A stretch of 64,000 nt of DNA from Mantamonas sphyraenae. Its lineage: Eukaryota > CRuMs > Mantamonadidae. The translations under genes and the position numbers were made by a program. This document shows, piece after piece, positions 31,501 through 42,933 of the stretch; position 1 is the first letter of the stretch, and every line of letters begins with the position of its first letter. Under the pieces are notes generated by a model, which worked only from the letters and a program-made list of their open reading frames with translations, did not search any database and was not told where the DNA came from. The stretch is taken from NCBI GenBank assembly GCA_026936335.1, contig JAPMXV010000061.1:124001-188000 (forward strand), given 5' to 3'.

Positions 31501-33029
31501 ACCTCGCTCTCGCTCTCCAACACCGACTTGGGCAAGCACATGAAAAACTCGTCCAGTGTCAGGCGTCCATCCATGTTGTTCACCAATCCCAGGTGCATCT
31601 CTTGGATGTCCCGTTTGGAAAAGCGAGGAAACGCGGCCCCCGATTCCGCCGCCTGCGTTTGCACCCCGTAGTTCAGCTTGCCCAAATCGTCCGGGTTGAG
31701 AATCGTCGCCATGGTCGAATTCACCAGTTGCAGGCCGTAGGTGGTGAGTTTGATCCACTCCATGCCCCACCGTGTAAACTCGGCCTCCGAAATCTTTCCG
31801 TCGTGGTTGTGGTCCATATCGTTGAAAATCTTGTCCACCAGGTCGTGCAACCAGTTGGTCACTGCACGCTTGGTGTACGTCGAATAGTTGGACAGCGACA
31901 CAACCTGGTTTTCAAACGCTGCGCTCTGTTCCGAACTCAGCTCCTCGCGAAATTGGAACCGCCGTCCCATGAAAAAGGCAGTCACCAGCCGCGTCACGTC
32001 CTGCTTATCCATCATGTTGTCGCCCCGATCGTACACCCGAAACAGCCACTGTCAACCCCATGCGTCGTTGTATCTGTGTGTCAGTGGCCATGCATGCACG
32101 CTACACACAAAACACGGGCCCCCGGCACCCGTTTCTGCTTGAGCCCCAACGGACACACTCCTGCCCAGAAGCCACTCACCTGCAGTTTCTCGTGCAGCGA
32201 GCCGTTCAGCAAGCACGACACCACCGCCAGATACTCCTGGACATGGAACTTGCCCCCTTCGGCCATGTCGTCGACCACCTGTGCGTGTGTTTCATGTGCG
32301 TCGTGTGTGGCGACGTGTCAGGACGTTCACGAAAATCGGTTTTGGGGGGGGTTCGCCCCTCGTTTACGGGCAACTTACGGAACGCAACACCTGTGTGGCA
32401 TGCCGTGGCAGCGCATCGATGACGGTACCCGAGTTGATCCCATGTGGACGATGTGTGTGTGATGGCAATAGAGTCAGTAGGTGCATGTGGGGGGGGAGGG
32501 AGGGGGGAGTGAGCGTAGGGGGCAAGAGGACAACCCACCTGCGCAGCTTCAGGTTCTTCGCGTTCCAGCTCCTGTGTACGCGTGTGTCAGTGATCCAACA
32601 TTGCATTGCACTTCCCATTCCCTGTAAACGATCGGTTGGCCGTGTCTACACCCTGTGGGCACCCACCTTGATCATGTCCAACTGCTTGAATTGTCGTTTT
32701 GTCAGATACATGGACCCGCGCGTGGCTTTCTCCAACTGCGTTTGCAAGCTCTCCATTTCCTTGATGTGCAGCTGCACAGAACGCCTTCGGCTGCGCTGCA
32801 GTGCTCGATCGATGGCGCTCTCCACCGACAGCTTCTGTGTGTACGAGTGCATGAGCCGTTGCACCTCACCGTGGTCGGGAATCTCAACGGTGTCCATAAA
32901 GTTATTCACAGCCGTCGTGACCCCTCTCGGCGGACCATTGACACGGTTCTGTTGCTGCAACGCCTCCCGTGATAGCCGCACCCCCTGGCCCACCACAATC
33001 GTGTCTGTTCCCCCCTCCAAGTCGGCCAT
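28503..33029 (-). CDS. EF-hand calcium-binding / MFS transporter fusion protein
   Basis: Four exons: 33029-32667, 32571-32539 (33 bp), 32278-32180, 32048-28503; all junctions phase 0; 1346 residues. The first ~490 residues are EF-hand-type: FRVYDRGDNMMDKQDVTRL, canonical loop DHNHDGKISEAEF, VNNMDGRLTLDEF, then degenerate FDTRQRGLVSARQLE and WDDGARGYIPRGE. A Gly/Glu-rich linker follows. The next ~400 residues hold about 12 hydrophobic helices with MFS features (FAGRMVSGVCHVAMTGITST, LISEYALRRDTRLFQRW). The last ~270 residues are a Ser/Gly-rich acidic tail. This suggests a calcium-regulated transporter; substrate unknown. One continuous exon holds both the last EF-hands and all membrane helices, so the fusion does not depend on predicted splicing. 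Confidence 0.88.
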
Positions 33030-33162
33030 GCAAGCAAAGGGGTCGCGAAAGTCGAAAAGAAAGTTCCGCTTTTTTTGCAACCCACTGCGCCCTTCCTCCC
33101 TCTCTCCCGCCAATGTTCCTTTCCTCTCCAATTCCTGTGCAAAATGCCTCGTTGCTCACCTA

Positions 33163-35985
33163 TCACATAAGCCTGTACCGTGATGCGCTGGACTCATCAT
33201 TGAGGGCAAGCAGCAGCTGTCCGAGTTGCACCTTGCGGTCGTTGCTGCCCTCGCACCAGGCCACGCCGTCGTCGACTATGGCCTTGTGGAATGCACCCAG
33301 ACCTGGCAAGGAGCCATGCGGATAATCGTGCAGCCAAGCGTCGGGTAGGGTGTGAATGCAAGCCTCGGCAATGGCATGCAGGTCGTCAAAGCTGCAGCAG
33401 GCGGCCATGTACGGTGCAAGCATGCCTGACATGATGCGTGCCACGCAGATGTCCATCAAGGCGGGACGAGGCAAAAGTTCGTGCCACGCACACAGGGCAG
33501 ACAGCAGTGCAATGAGAAAGTGCACGTGTTGGTCTTGAAACTGTCTGGCCTGGGCATCCTGCACGCCGCCCTGAACGTCCACAAACACGGGGAAACACAG
33601 CTGATCCAACGTGTCACGTACTCGCTGCACCACAATGCTGATGCAGCCCTGGTACGCCGCGTGTTGCGCAGGCACGTACAGTTGCACCTGGTGCAGCAGG
33701 TCACGTGCACGTGCATGGCCTGCCACACTCATTGGATCCCAGATGTGTTGCAGAGCAAACGACACTCGTGGCAGCACCACGTTTTCCACCAAATTGGGGA
33801 TGAGTCTGCGATCCACGTCGTCCTCCCCAACATTCTGCTGCTGCTGCTGCTGCTGCCCATCATCCTCACCACTCTGTGTACTTGGGTTGCCATACTCCCA
33901 CAGCTCGGCGTGCCAGGGCATCTCAAAGAACGGTTCGTCCTGCAGTGGATTCCACAGGGCCATTTGCTGCCGCACGTACGGCGCCACCAGCGTCGGCACA
34001 CTCATTCCTGCATACGCATCCGCGTACGCCTTGGCTCGCGTGGCCTTCCACGCCTCAAACCGACCCTTGATCACACCCAGCTGGGAAAACTCGTCGGCGG
34101 CGTCGTCAAACACGTGTGCCAATCGCTCCTGCAACGCCTCTCGCTCCTGCACCAACGAAGCCGTCTCGTTCGCCATGTGTGCTTCCAACGTCGACCAGTC
34201 ACACAGCAGCAGCGACAGAACCGATTCGTATCCTTCCCGTGCTGCGTCCTGTTCCAACTGCTCCAGTACCGACTGTCGATGCTGCTTGCGCTTCAGGCTC
34301 GTGTCCCGCCCAAACTCGTCCAGCCGTTTGCCGCCATCGCCCGGTATTTCTGTGCGCGCCGCACCGTACACGCTTTCTTCGCAGCGTTGCAACACCAGCA
34401 GAGTGAGTTCTCGTCGCATGCGATCCATGATTGTGTGTTCCTTGCGCGCAAGTTCCTGCATCCCCACTTCGATCTCCTCGATCACAGGTGCCTTTTCGTG
34501 GAGACATTCCACAAGGTCGTACACGTACTGGTGCATCGCCTCGTAGAATGCCTTTGTCTTGGTTTCCTCTTCCCTCTCCCGTGCCACGCTGTCCAGTGTG
34601 GCCTGCACTTCTCCCAACTTTTGCCGTGTCTCGGCCAGCTGCACCCGATGCACGTCGTATCTCTCCTGTGCGTTTGTCAGTGCCGCAAGCACGCCCCTTT
34701 GGATGTCCTCCACTGTGTATGCCGGTCCAAACGCATGTTCGTCCGGCGGTAGATGTGCGGGTCGTCGGGTGGCCCTCTTGGCAGTGCCTGGTCGACCCGC
34801 AACACCCGTCCTGTGGGTGCTGCCGTCGTCGCCATCCATCGATTCACTGTCGCCCGACGATGGGAGCACAGACGACACGGTGCGGTTACCCAACACCTTT
34901 GCCAGCTGTGCACGTTCAAACGCACGTTGTTCCCTGTCGTACGCCGTGTTGCCCAAATCGTCATCGTCCTCGTCGCCGTCGTCATCATTGATGTGGGGGA
35001 CACCGTACCGACCCTGGTCCACGTCCATTGCTGAGGACGACGATGATGACTGAACCTCGTACTTGCTGACATCACCCATAAACACCACGTTGTGTTGGCC
35101 CGTTCCATAGCCATCTGCAAGCACGTCCTCGTCATCGTCATCCTCACGCACCAGCCGCGAGGCATTCTTGCTGTCTGCCACCACCACCTGTCGTCGCGAG
35201 GCCTGCGACACCAGATCCCGTGTGCTTCCGCCCCTCGCTGCTGCTTCCGGCTCCCCATCCTGCCCATCCTCATGCAATGGGATGTACTCTCCGTTTGCCA
35301 CTGCCTGTCTGCGAGCCCTTTGTGCCTTGAGCTGCCTCACCGTCTCCTTGTCAGGAACCAAGGTGCCACCATCACCACCACCGTCCAACCCCACGATGGT
35401 GGCCCCCTCCAACTCATCCAACATGGCATCCTCCGCATCTCCATCCTCCTGATTTGCGTGCACCTGAAATGGGGTGGCCGCCGTGGACGTCACCGTCTCT
35501 TGCCGCAACTGCCGCAACCGATCCGCCGTGTACTCCCCCGCCCGTGAGCCGTACGCCGTAGCCCCGGCCGACGCCGCGCTGCTCACGCCCGTGTGTTCAT
35601 AAATACGCGTGGGGCGTGCCATGCTCTTCCGACTTCGCTTGCGCTTGTTGCGCCGGTCTTTGATTTTCCTGGCCATTGCACTGACGTCCACCTCCTCGCC
35701 TTCTTCCTCCTCGCCGTCCTCCTCCTCCTCCACCACGTCTTGTGCATTGTCCTGCGCCCCACCCTGTGCATGTGCCTGGCCATTGTTCAGCCCACCACCA
35801 CGCCACCTGTGTGTCATCGTCCTCTCCGTGGCCCCGTCTTCAGCGCGCCCAACTTCCGTCGCCTTCCCCTTGGCGGCCGACTCGGTCTCCATCACATCCT
35901 CATCCTCCTCTTCCAGGGCCACCACCGCTGCCACCCGCTTCCTGCGATGATTCTTTTTGGCCGATCGCCGTTGGAACGTGGCCAT
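33163..35985 (-). CDS. PAXBP1: GC-rich-sequence factor family protein (PAXBP1/GCFC1-like)
   Basis: Single exon, 940 residues (human PAXBP1 917). The basic N-terminus MATFQRRSAKKNHRRKR is followed by an acidic, low-complexity half with MARPTRIYEHTGV. A central coiled-coil stretch includes QLAETRQKLGEVQATLDSVA. The C-terminal GCFC domain contains GYESVLSLLLCDWSTLEAH, AYAGMSVPTLVAPYVRQQMA and LPRVSFALQHIWDPMSV. Family members act in the nucleus with the splicing machinery (intron lariat release) or as chromatin adaptors. The ATG at 35985 was chosen because upstream frame is open but low quality and a divergent exportin start lies 75 bp away. Confidence 0.88.
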   Translation of the reverse strand: MATFQRRSAKKNHRRKRVAAVVALEEEDEDVMETESAAKGKATEVGRAEDGATERTMTHRWRGGGLNNGQAHAQGGAQDNAQDVVEEEEDGEEEEGEEVDVSAMARKIKDRRNKRKRSRKSMARPTRIYEHTGVSSAASAGATAYGSRAGEYTADRLRQLRQETVTSTAATPFQVHANQEDGDAEDAMLDELEGATIVGLDGGGDGGTLVPDKETVRQLKAQRARRQAVANGEYIPLHEDGQDGEPEAAARGGSTRDLVSQASRRQVVVADSKNASRLVREDDDDEDVLADGYGTGQHNVVFMGDVSKYEVQSSSSSSAMDVDQGRYGVPHINDDDGDEDDDDLGNTAYDREQRAFERAQLAKVLGNRTVSSVLPSSGDSESMDGDDGSTHRTGVAGRPGTAKRATRRPAHLPPDEHAFGPAYTVEDIQRGVLAALTNAQERYDVHRVQLAETRQKLGEVQATLDSVAREREEETKTKAFYEAMHQYVYDLVECLHEKAPVIEEIEVGMQELARKEHTIMDRMRRELTLLVLQRCEESVYGAARTEIPGDGGKRLDEFGRDTSLKRKQHRQSVLEQLEQDAAREGYESVLSLLLCDWSTLEAHMANETASLVQEREALQERLAHVFDDAADEFSQLGVIKGRFEAWKATRAKAYADAYAGMSVPTLVAPYVRQQMALWNPLQDEPFFEMPWHAELWEYGNPSTQSGEDDGQQQQQQQNVGEDDVDRRLIPNLVENVVLPRVSFALQHIWDPMSVAGHARARDLLHQVQLYVPAQHAAYQGCISIVVQRVRDTLDQLCFPVFVDVQGGVQDAQARQFQDQHVHFLIALLSALCAWHELLPRPALMDICVARIMSGMLAPYMAACCSFDDLHAIAEACIHTLPDAWLHDYPHGSLPGLGAFHKAIVDDGVAWCEGSNDRKVQLGQLLLALNDESSASRYRLM

Positions 35986-36060
35986 CCAACAATGGTCGTT
36001 GCAGCTGTGTTGGCTGCGCCGTCGCCCCCAGCAGCAAACCACCGCGTAGCAGGGACCCCA

Positions 36061-39000
36061 ATGGACCACAAACAGGCCCTTCTCGAACTGGAGGAGGCGT
36101 GTGATCTCTCCAACAATCCGGTACGTTCTGCAAACCGTGGTCGCATGGTGTTTGTTCTGCCCACCGTGCGTGTGTGCGACGTCTGTGCGCCAGCTGCGAG
36201 TTTGGCGCTCATCATCCGAATCTTGTTCCGAAACACACACACACACGCACACACAGAAGCACCGAGAGGAGGCGGAACAGACCCTCCTGGACTTTGTCAG
36301 CAGCGAGGGTCCCTATGATCTGTGCTGTTACCTTTTGGGTAGGTTGAGTGGTGTGCGTGTGGCCGTGTGAGTGGCGAGCACGCATTCCCGACCGCCGCCC
36401 AAGCGGCGGACAGACATCAGGAACGGCCCACAGACGGCTAACACGCGTGTGCACACCGTCGTGCGTTGACCCCACACAGACAACACGTCGAATTTCCAGC
36501 TCCAGCTGTATGCCAACAAGGCACTGCGCACTGCTCTGGTGCGTGAGTGGCCCACACTCGACGAAGACGTTGTCAACGATCTTGTGACGTTCCTGCTGGA
36601 TTGGCTCACGGCGCACTACAACGAGTACGTTGAGGCACAAAGGCACGCCGAGTGGTCCACAAGAGACACGGGCGTGCGCTTGGCGCCATCCGGGGCATGC
36701 GGATGCGCATGGTGTGCGCTATGCGCCGCACAGGCGCAGCCCGAAGAAGTGGAGTGTGTGAGTTGAGCGTTGAGCGTTGAGCGTGCTGACAGACGCGTGC
36801 GCGCGTGGCAAACCACAGAGTGCACCCAAAGGCAGGGTTTGCCGTGATCACAACCCTGGTGATTATTGTGAAGCGGGCGTGGATGGATGCAGAGTGGATG
36901 CGCAAGAAGCTTCTGGATCAGGTGGAAGACTTGTTGGAGGAGATGCCCGAGGTGGCGTTGAAGTTTATGCTTGCCTTTGTGCGTGAGCTGGGCTCCAACT
37001 ACGCCACTCAGGTGGGTCTCACCTGGGAGTTCCACTACGATTGCAGGGTGAGCTTCGAGCAGAACGAACTCAAGGACATCTTTGAGCTCGCCGTGCGCTA
37101 TGTGCGCACACAACTCGAATCCGGCGGCGGCGGCGGCGGCGGCAACAACAAGCAGCAGGGCAAACAGGCCAACAAACACACCCGGATGGCTGTGGAGGTC
37201 ATCCACGAAGTGCTCATTTGGGAATTTGTGGCCACCTCGGCTGACGCTCTGAACGACATGAAGATGCGCGGCATCGGCTCCACCGGACCCTACCTCAGTT
37301 CCAACCTGATCCGACCCGACCCGGGCTGGGACTCGCTTCTCCTCAGCGCCGACTTTCTCGATCTCGTGCGCTCCTTTGTCATGGATGACCAGGAGGAACC
37401 GCTGGCTCGGCAAATTCTCATCCAAATGGCCTCCATCACGGGGCCCATCTTTCGCGACGAGGCGGCAAAGCTGGAGTACGTAGACATGCTGCTCAACTGT
37501 CTCTTTGACATCTTGGAGCATGTGGACGAGTTTGCCAACGAGATGCTGTTGGACATGTGCGAGCTGCTGTACCGGTTTGTGAGCAACTTCAAGCTGGGCG
37601 TGCTGTCGCACCACAGCCTGGAGGGCGCCTTTGGCGACTTGATGATGGCTTTGTTGGCAGTGACGCAACGGTGCTTGGCGGACGTGGACGAACAGCTGGA
37701 GTGGGAGAACGAGGAGGACCGGCAGGAGCGTGAGAAGCTGCAGCTGGAGGCGTTTGACTACGCCATGGATGCGTGGGGTGCGCTCGTGCCTGTGCGCATC
37801 CAATCGCTGGATGATGTGTCGTTTATGTACGAACACGCCAGCGAACTGGTGCAATTGTATGTACAGAAGCGGCTTTCGTTGGCGCTGAAGACGGTGCACG
37901 ACGAGTACGACGCACAGGCGGAGGAGATGGAGGACAAGTCGCTGCTCAGTGACCAATTGACGGCAGTGGCCAACATTGGACGCGTGTGTCCACAGGTCAC
38001 TCTGGAACTGCTCGGCGAACGGCTGGAATCGCAGGCGGAGCGGTGGAAGGCGTTGTATGACGAGTGTGCGGAACACGGCCTGGGCGACGAGGAAGTGGAG
38101 CTGGCCCTGGTGGAGTTGCACGAAGAGATGTTTTGGACCATCAAAATGATTGGGTATGTGATGGCAGACGATCCCGAGGGGGAGAAGTTGCAGGTGCCCG
38201 TGGGACCCATGCTTCTCTCGTGCATGTTTAGCGACGAGTGCGAAGACGGCGAAGAGGCCAACGAGCCACTGTTTGTGGCCAGCAATGCCGTGTTCCGCCT
38301 CGTGGACATGGTGCACGACGTGTTGCACGAGGACAACCTGGAGGTGCGTGCGGGCCTCCTCAGTCCCCTGGTGGGTGAGACCCTGCTGTGGTTTCTGGAA
38401 CGGTGGGCACACACATACCTGCTGCTGAACGAAAACGACTACAAGTCGGCGCAGGTGTCCACGGCGCTGCTGTACAATGTGGGTGTGGATTCGCCCAACG
38501 AGGAGCAACTGGTGGACTTTCTGCTCACCACCGTGCTGGACGTGGCTCGCTTCTGGTCGGACCAGGTGGAGGTCATGACGGCTGCGAGCACGTTGCTGCT
38601 GGCACTGGGCGAAAACAAGGCAGTGCGAAGCCACGCCATGCGCAGCGACGTGTGGGTCGAGCTGGTGAGCGCGCCAGGGAACCTCGAGTCGTACTTTGGC
38701 ACGATTGTGGGCGAAAACAGGCGTCGCATGGTGCAGGCGATGTTTTGCATGGGCTTTGCAAGCAGCACGGCGCAGGACGAGGTGGTGGCAGAGGAGTACT
38801 TTGGCAGCATTGCCCAGCCGTCGCTGGACCGGTTGCTGGACATTGTGCAGGACCGGGATTTCGAGGCACGCAGCCATGAGGTGGGCATCATCAGCGATGT
38901 GGTGCTGGTGATTGAACTCATGCAGGGTGTGGTACGTGCGCGAGGCAGCGAGCGCATGGCAAACTTTGTCTTTGGCTTTGTGGCACAGTTTTTTGAGCCG

Positions 39001-40017
39001 TTTGAGCAGCTGATGGGCCATTACGCAGACGAGACACAGGTGGTCATTGAGTTGCTCACGTTTTACCGCGATCTGACGCGTGCGCAGCTGGAATTGCTGG
39101 ACAAGGAGAACTGTGCGCAGCTGTACGGGTCGGTGATGCGTGTGCTGGATACGTATGCGCAACACGACATTGCCAGTGGGTCGGTACAGGATCTGCTGGA
39201 GAATGACAGGGAGGAGGAGCGGTGCAGGGACATCTTGCTGTTGATTGAGTTGCTGTCGCACCTGCCCATCAAGGACTTTCTGGATTGGTCGCAGGAGGTG
39301 CGTGTGCACCACAGCAAGTATGATGTGGAGGTGGAGGTGAGTGAGGTGGTGCTTGCGGGCTTGCAACTGCTGATCCCGCTGATTTCGGAGGAGCTGCTTG
39401 CGTTTCCAGAGATGCGGTCGGGCTTCTTCAAACTGGTGGGCTTCACGGTGGAGCAGTACCCGGAGCGTGTGGCACGCCTGGACGTGGAACAGTTCCAGTC
39501 GTTGATGCAGGCGCTGAGCTTCGGCGTGGGCTTCCACGACAACAACATCGCCAAGAGCAGCCTTGAGGCGGTGAGCGAGCTGGCCCTGTACCACTACCGC
39601 TGCGTGTATGTGGGCGTCCATGATGAGGACGATGATGGTCTGAACGAACACCTGGCAGCGGACGACCGCACCCTGTGGCGGTTCATGCGACAGCTGGGCG
39701 AGCTGATGCTGTTTGAAGAATTCCAGAGCGATCTGCTGCGGCAAGTGTCGGACACGTTTGTGTCGCTGCTGTTTGCCGAGGTCGGGGTGCTGGCTGACGA
39801 CGGCGGGTGGAACGCAGAGCTGGTGTTGGAGGCGTTGGTGAAACCGGATCGGCTGCGGGAGGAGCATCGAGATCGGATGTTGGAGTGTCTGCGAGAGGTG
39901 CTGGAGCATGAAGACGCCGATCCGCGCGAGGATATCACCACAGCGCGGTTTGTGAGTTTGTATCGGGTGGTCAAGGAGATGATTGTGGAGGTGCGTGCGT
40001 TTGTGAGGGCGTACTGA
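36061..40017 (+). CDS. XPO4: Exportin-4
   Basis: Four exons: 36061-36120, 36257-36338, 36480-36624, 36819-40017; phases 0, 1, 2 are all consistent; 1161 residues (human 1151). The N-terminus has the importin-beta-type HEAT layout: ALLELEEACDLSNNP, HREEAEQTLLDFVSSEGPYD, LQLYANKALRTALVREWPTL. Then FAVITTLVIIVKRAW, the family's (V/A)xxIVKR helix. The remainder is uninterrupted alpha-helical repeat, with a short poly-Gly/Asn/Gln loop near residue 200. XPO4 exports eIF5A and SMAD3 and imports some factors in a RanGTP-dependent way. Intron 3 contains three copies of GTTGAGC just before its branch site. It ends 15 bp from the stop of the convergent surface-protein gene. Confidence 0.9.
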
Positions 40018-40032
40018 AGAGATTGAAGTGTT

Positions 40033-42933
40033 TTACGTGTAGATTGTCATCAACACAGCAAACAGCAACACAAGGACTGTGAGCAGCGACGGGGTTGTAC
40101 GAGTGGCGCTCGAGGCAGTGGGTGTTGCGGTAGGGGTCGGCGAAGGACTGGGAGTCGGGGTTGGCATGGGTGTGGGTTCGGCACCAGCGATCACACATTG
40201 AATCTTGACCTTGGTCGACGTCATGGAGACACAGGTGTTCTGCTGGATGGTGGACGAGGAGAACACAGTGCCGGGGCAGTTCTCCTTCTTGATGGTCCCA
40301 TCAGGGAGACAGGTGTAGCGGGTGTTGCTGACGCAGGAGCCGTTGAGCAGCAGCTCGGTGGAGAAATGAACGGAGCATGAGTTGTCCGAGAAGTGAGAGA
40401 CGTTGAGCATGGGTGTGCCTTGCGGCATGAAGCCGGGCGTGTCCAGACAGTGGAGGCGTGTGCGGTTTTGGCACACGCTCGTGATTTGGGTGAGGTTGCC
40501 GGAGCCCGTGGGAGTTCCAGTGCAATCTGCACTGTCATATCCAATGATGATGTGACTCCCCTGCGGGCTGCATCCTACCAACACGGACTGGGTCCCAATC
40601 TTGAGACAACCTCGCTGCGTGGTGACGGACGCAGCCTTGAAGTTGCACATCTTCATCTCCTCGTCGGCTTTGTGGGTGACTGGCCACTTTTTCGGGTCGA
40701 TGACAGCGTCCGCCAGGGGCGTGGAGGAGCCAGATGCCGGGGAGGTGATGGGGAAGCCTGTTCCACTTTGTAACACTAGCTGTTCCGCCAGAGCCCGGTC
40801 TTGGGAGATCGCAGTGCTCGGTATGCAGCCCACGAACGTTGAGATGTGCTCAATTTGGCTGCACTCCGTGTCGGCATACGATTCGGTTTGAAACGAGTTG
40901 CCCGTGAGTGCCCTGGCGAAACTGGTGGAGAGGGGCGAGGGCGACGAGCACTTGCCAGTCACGTGAGCAACCTTGGAAGCTTTGCTTGCAAACGCCGGCA
41001 TCTGCGCCGTGGTGGGGCAACGTCCCGTCGGAGACACACCGTAGATGGCCAGGGCGACGCCACCGGTCTCGACTTGGGTCTTTGAGCATCCACTTGTGAT
41101 CGACCTGGTGGTGGGCTGTGAGAAAGGCACACAGGAGTTGGGCACGGGAAGGGTCGAGTTGAACAGCGGGGCACCTTGGCACAGGTCGTTGTCGTACACG
41201 AACGTGGATTGCCACCCATCGGCTGTGCATGCGGTCACGCGACGGTTGCTGCAGGCGGTGACAGGGTCAGGCGAATTCTGCGAAATGAAAGCGTACGAAG
41301 AGCAATTGGTGGAGGGGCTCAGGGCTTGGAAGGTGCCAAAGGCATCTTCGGTGGCAGGCTGTGACGGGACGGCCAGCTCACTGGCGTTCCTGGGCCAGCC
41401 CTGGGGCGAGCAAAACAGCACGGTGGGAGATGTGGTTGTGCATGTGTCCACAAGCACGTGGTATCCAGTGCATTGGGAGTCGTAGTACTGCTTCTTGACG
41501 CCCACACCGTTGATGCATTCGTACTTGATGAACGAGTTGCACTCGCCGATCTTGTGAACGGCAACAACGGTGGAGGTGTTCTTCAGCGGCATGAGACGCA
41601 TGCTGCACCTGTCAGCTGGCACCGGCACCTCAAGGACCACGGGAGAGGAGATGCGAGGTTTGTCGACGACCGTGTTCTGCAGATCAAACGGGAACGAGGC
41701 GTTTGTGCAATATCTCCACGATGTGCCGCTACTGAAGTAGTCCGTGGTGGTCACGGGTGTTCCAGAGCAGGATGGGTTCTGGTAAAAGCTGTACGACGGG
41801 TTGCCGTCGGTGCACATCCACATGCGACTGGCTGCGGAGTTGAGCATTTCACACTGGTTCAGCTTGATGACCTTTGTCACTTCCAACAGTTTCTGCCCAG
41901 TGGGAACGGGCTTAAGGAAGCGATCGAGTACGTTGGACGTCATGGCAGGGACTTCCAAGATGAGCGGACCGGACATCCCGGGGTTTCCGCATGCGTAAGG
42001 ACGGATGGACAGGGTCCCACTGCCCAAACACTGGCCCTGTGCGTGACTGGTCGTGTTGTATGTGGGGACGACAGAAGTCTGCGTGGGCATGCCCGAGCAC
42101 TGCGCATTGGCAAATGATTCGGTGGCCACAAAGCCGTCGGCAAGGCAACGTTTGCGTTGGAAAGTGGCCGATGTGCAGGTGCGGATGTCGATCTGCGAAG
42201 GCTCGCCGTTGCATTGGGTGTTTGTGTACCATGTGACCTGGTAGCTGTAGGACGTGGTGGTGTTCAGGGCCGGTGTTTGCTTCGAGGCGAGGACAAATCG
42301 GGGTCCCACGCCTGTGCCACACTGAAAGGTATGAGAGTTCGGAGAGGCACATTCATCCAGAGCAGTGGCAGACAAAACAGTGCCACTGCACGCGCCTGCC
42401 GAGTGGAGGATCTGAAAGGGGTAGCCACGATCGCAGGCGTAGCTGGCCTGGGCGTTGGATGGGCACCAATGCCGCGGATTGTGGTACACTGCACTGGACG
42501 CAGTGAGGTTGCGTTCGTTGCAAGGTACGGCTGACGGGAAGACCATTTGGCGCACATTCTCCTGGCTGGTGACAAACCCGCAATCCTGCGTGGTTGTTGT
42601 GGCCAGCGACGATGGCGACAGAGTGGTGCAAGTGGAGAACGAGTTTGGCTGCGGAGACAATGGTCCTACAGACGCGGAGCACGTGTTGCCAAAGGAGACC
42701 GTGGCGACGGCAGTGGTGTTGAAACACATTGTTGACGAAACGCTGCATCGCGGGCCGGCAGTGGACTGGCTGAACAGCCAGGTTCCGTTGCAACCACTCC
42801 CGTCAAAATAGTGATAAAGGCTCGGGGCCAGATTGTCCACACTTGTGGTGGCGATAGCGCTGTGTGCACACACAAGAGCGCACAGAACGAGGAAAACCTT
42901 TGTCCGAATTTCCATTTTCGGCTGCAGCGGCAT
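40033..42933 (-). CDS. Large cysteine-rich surface protein, probably GPI-anchored
   Basis: Single exon, 966 residues. A signal peptide (TKVFLVLCALVCAHSAIA) is followed by about 900 residues of diverged Cys-rich repeats. Typical units contain YxxxxCxGxP..., a spacer and Cxxxx, seen at WYTNTQCNGEPS, FYQNPSCSGTPV, YYDSQCTGYHV, VYDNDLCQGAPLF and YDSADCTGTPTGSG. Many NxS/T sequons occur. Near the end comes a Pro/Thr stalk (EPTPMPTPTPSPSPTPTATP), then a small-residue stretch and a hydrophobic C-terminus (LLTVLVLLFAVLMTIYT) with no cytosolic tail, the usual GPI-attachment signal. I do not recognise the family. It is probably a cell-surface or cyst/cell-wall glycoprotein. Confidence 0.82.
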   Translation of the reverse strand: MPLQPKMEIRTKVFLVLCALVCAHSAIATTSVDNLAPSLYHYFDGSGCNGTWLFSQSTAGPRCSVSSTMCFNTTAVATVSFGNTCSASVGPLSPQPNSFSTCTTLSPSSLATTTTQDCGFVTSQENVRQMVFPSAVPCNERNLTASSAVYHNPRHWCPSNAQASYACDRGYPFQILHSAGACSGTVLSATALDECASPNSHTFQCGTGVGPRFVLASKQTPALNTTTSYSYQVTWYTNTQCNGEPSQIDIRTCTSATFQRKRCLADGFVATESFANAQCSGMPTQTSVVPTYNTTSHAQGQCLGSGTLSIRPYACGNPGMSGPLILEVPAMTSNVLDRFLKPVPTGQKLLEVTKVIKLNQCEMLNSAASRMWMCTDGNPSYSFYQNPSCSGTPVTTTDYFSSGTSWRYCTNASFPFDLQNTVVDKPRISSPVVLEVPVPADRCSMRLMPLKNTSTVVAVHKIGECNSFIKYECINGVGVKKQYYDSQCTGYHVLVDTCTTTSPTVLFCSPQGWPRNASELAVPSQPATEDAFGTFQALSPSTNCSSYAFISQNSPDPVTACSNRRVTACTADGWQSTFVYDNDLCQGAPLFNSTLPVPNSCVPFSQPTTRSITSGCSKTQVETGGVALAIYGVSPTGRCPTTAQMPAFASKASKVAHVTGKCSSPSPLSTSFARALTGNSFQTESYADTECSQIEHISTFVGCIPSTAISQDRALAEQLVLQSGTGFPITSPASGSSTPLADAVIDPKKWPVTHKADEEMKMCNFKAASVTTQRGCLKIGTQSVLVGCSPQGSHIIIGYDSADCTGTPTGSGNLTQITSVCQNRTRLHCLDTPGFMPQGTPMLNVSHFSDNSCSVHFSTELLLNGSCVSNTRYTCLPDGTIKKENCPGTVFSSSTIQQNTCVSMTSTKVKIQCVIAGAEPTPMPTPTPSPSPTPTATPTASSATRTTPSLLTVLVLLFAVLMTIYT

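Noticed and set aside
30480-32462. 660-codon plus-strand ORF
   Set aside because: Antisense shadow of the EF-hand/MFS gene; His/Arg-rich with no motifs.
36752-36785. Triplicated GTTGAGC in exportin-4 intron 3
   Set aside because: Three short units next to the branch site; probably simple slippage, no evidence of a regulatory role.
36616-39909. 1097-codon minus-strand ORF
   Set aside because: Mirror of exportin-4 exon 4; His/Gln/Leu-rich with no domain. Exportin-4 reads correctly on the plus strand.
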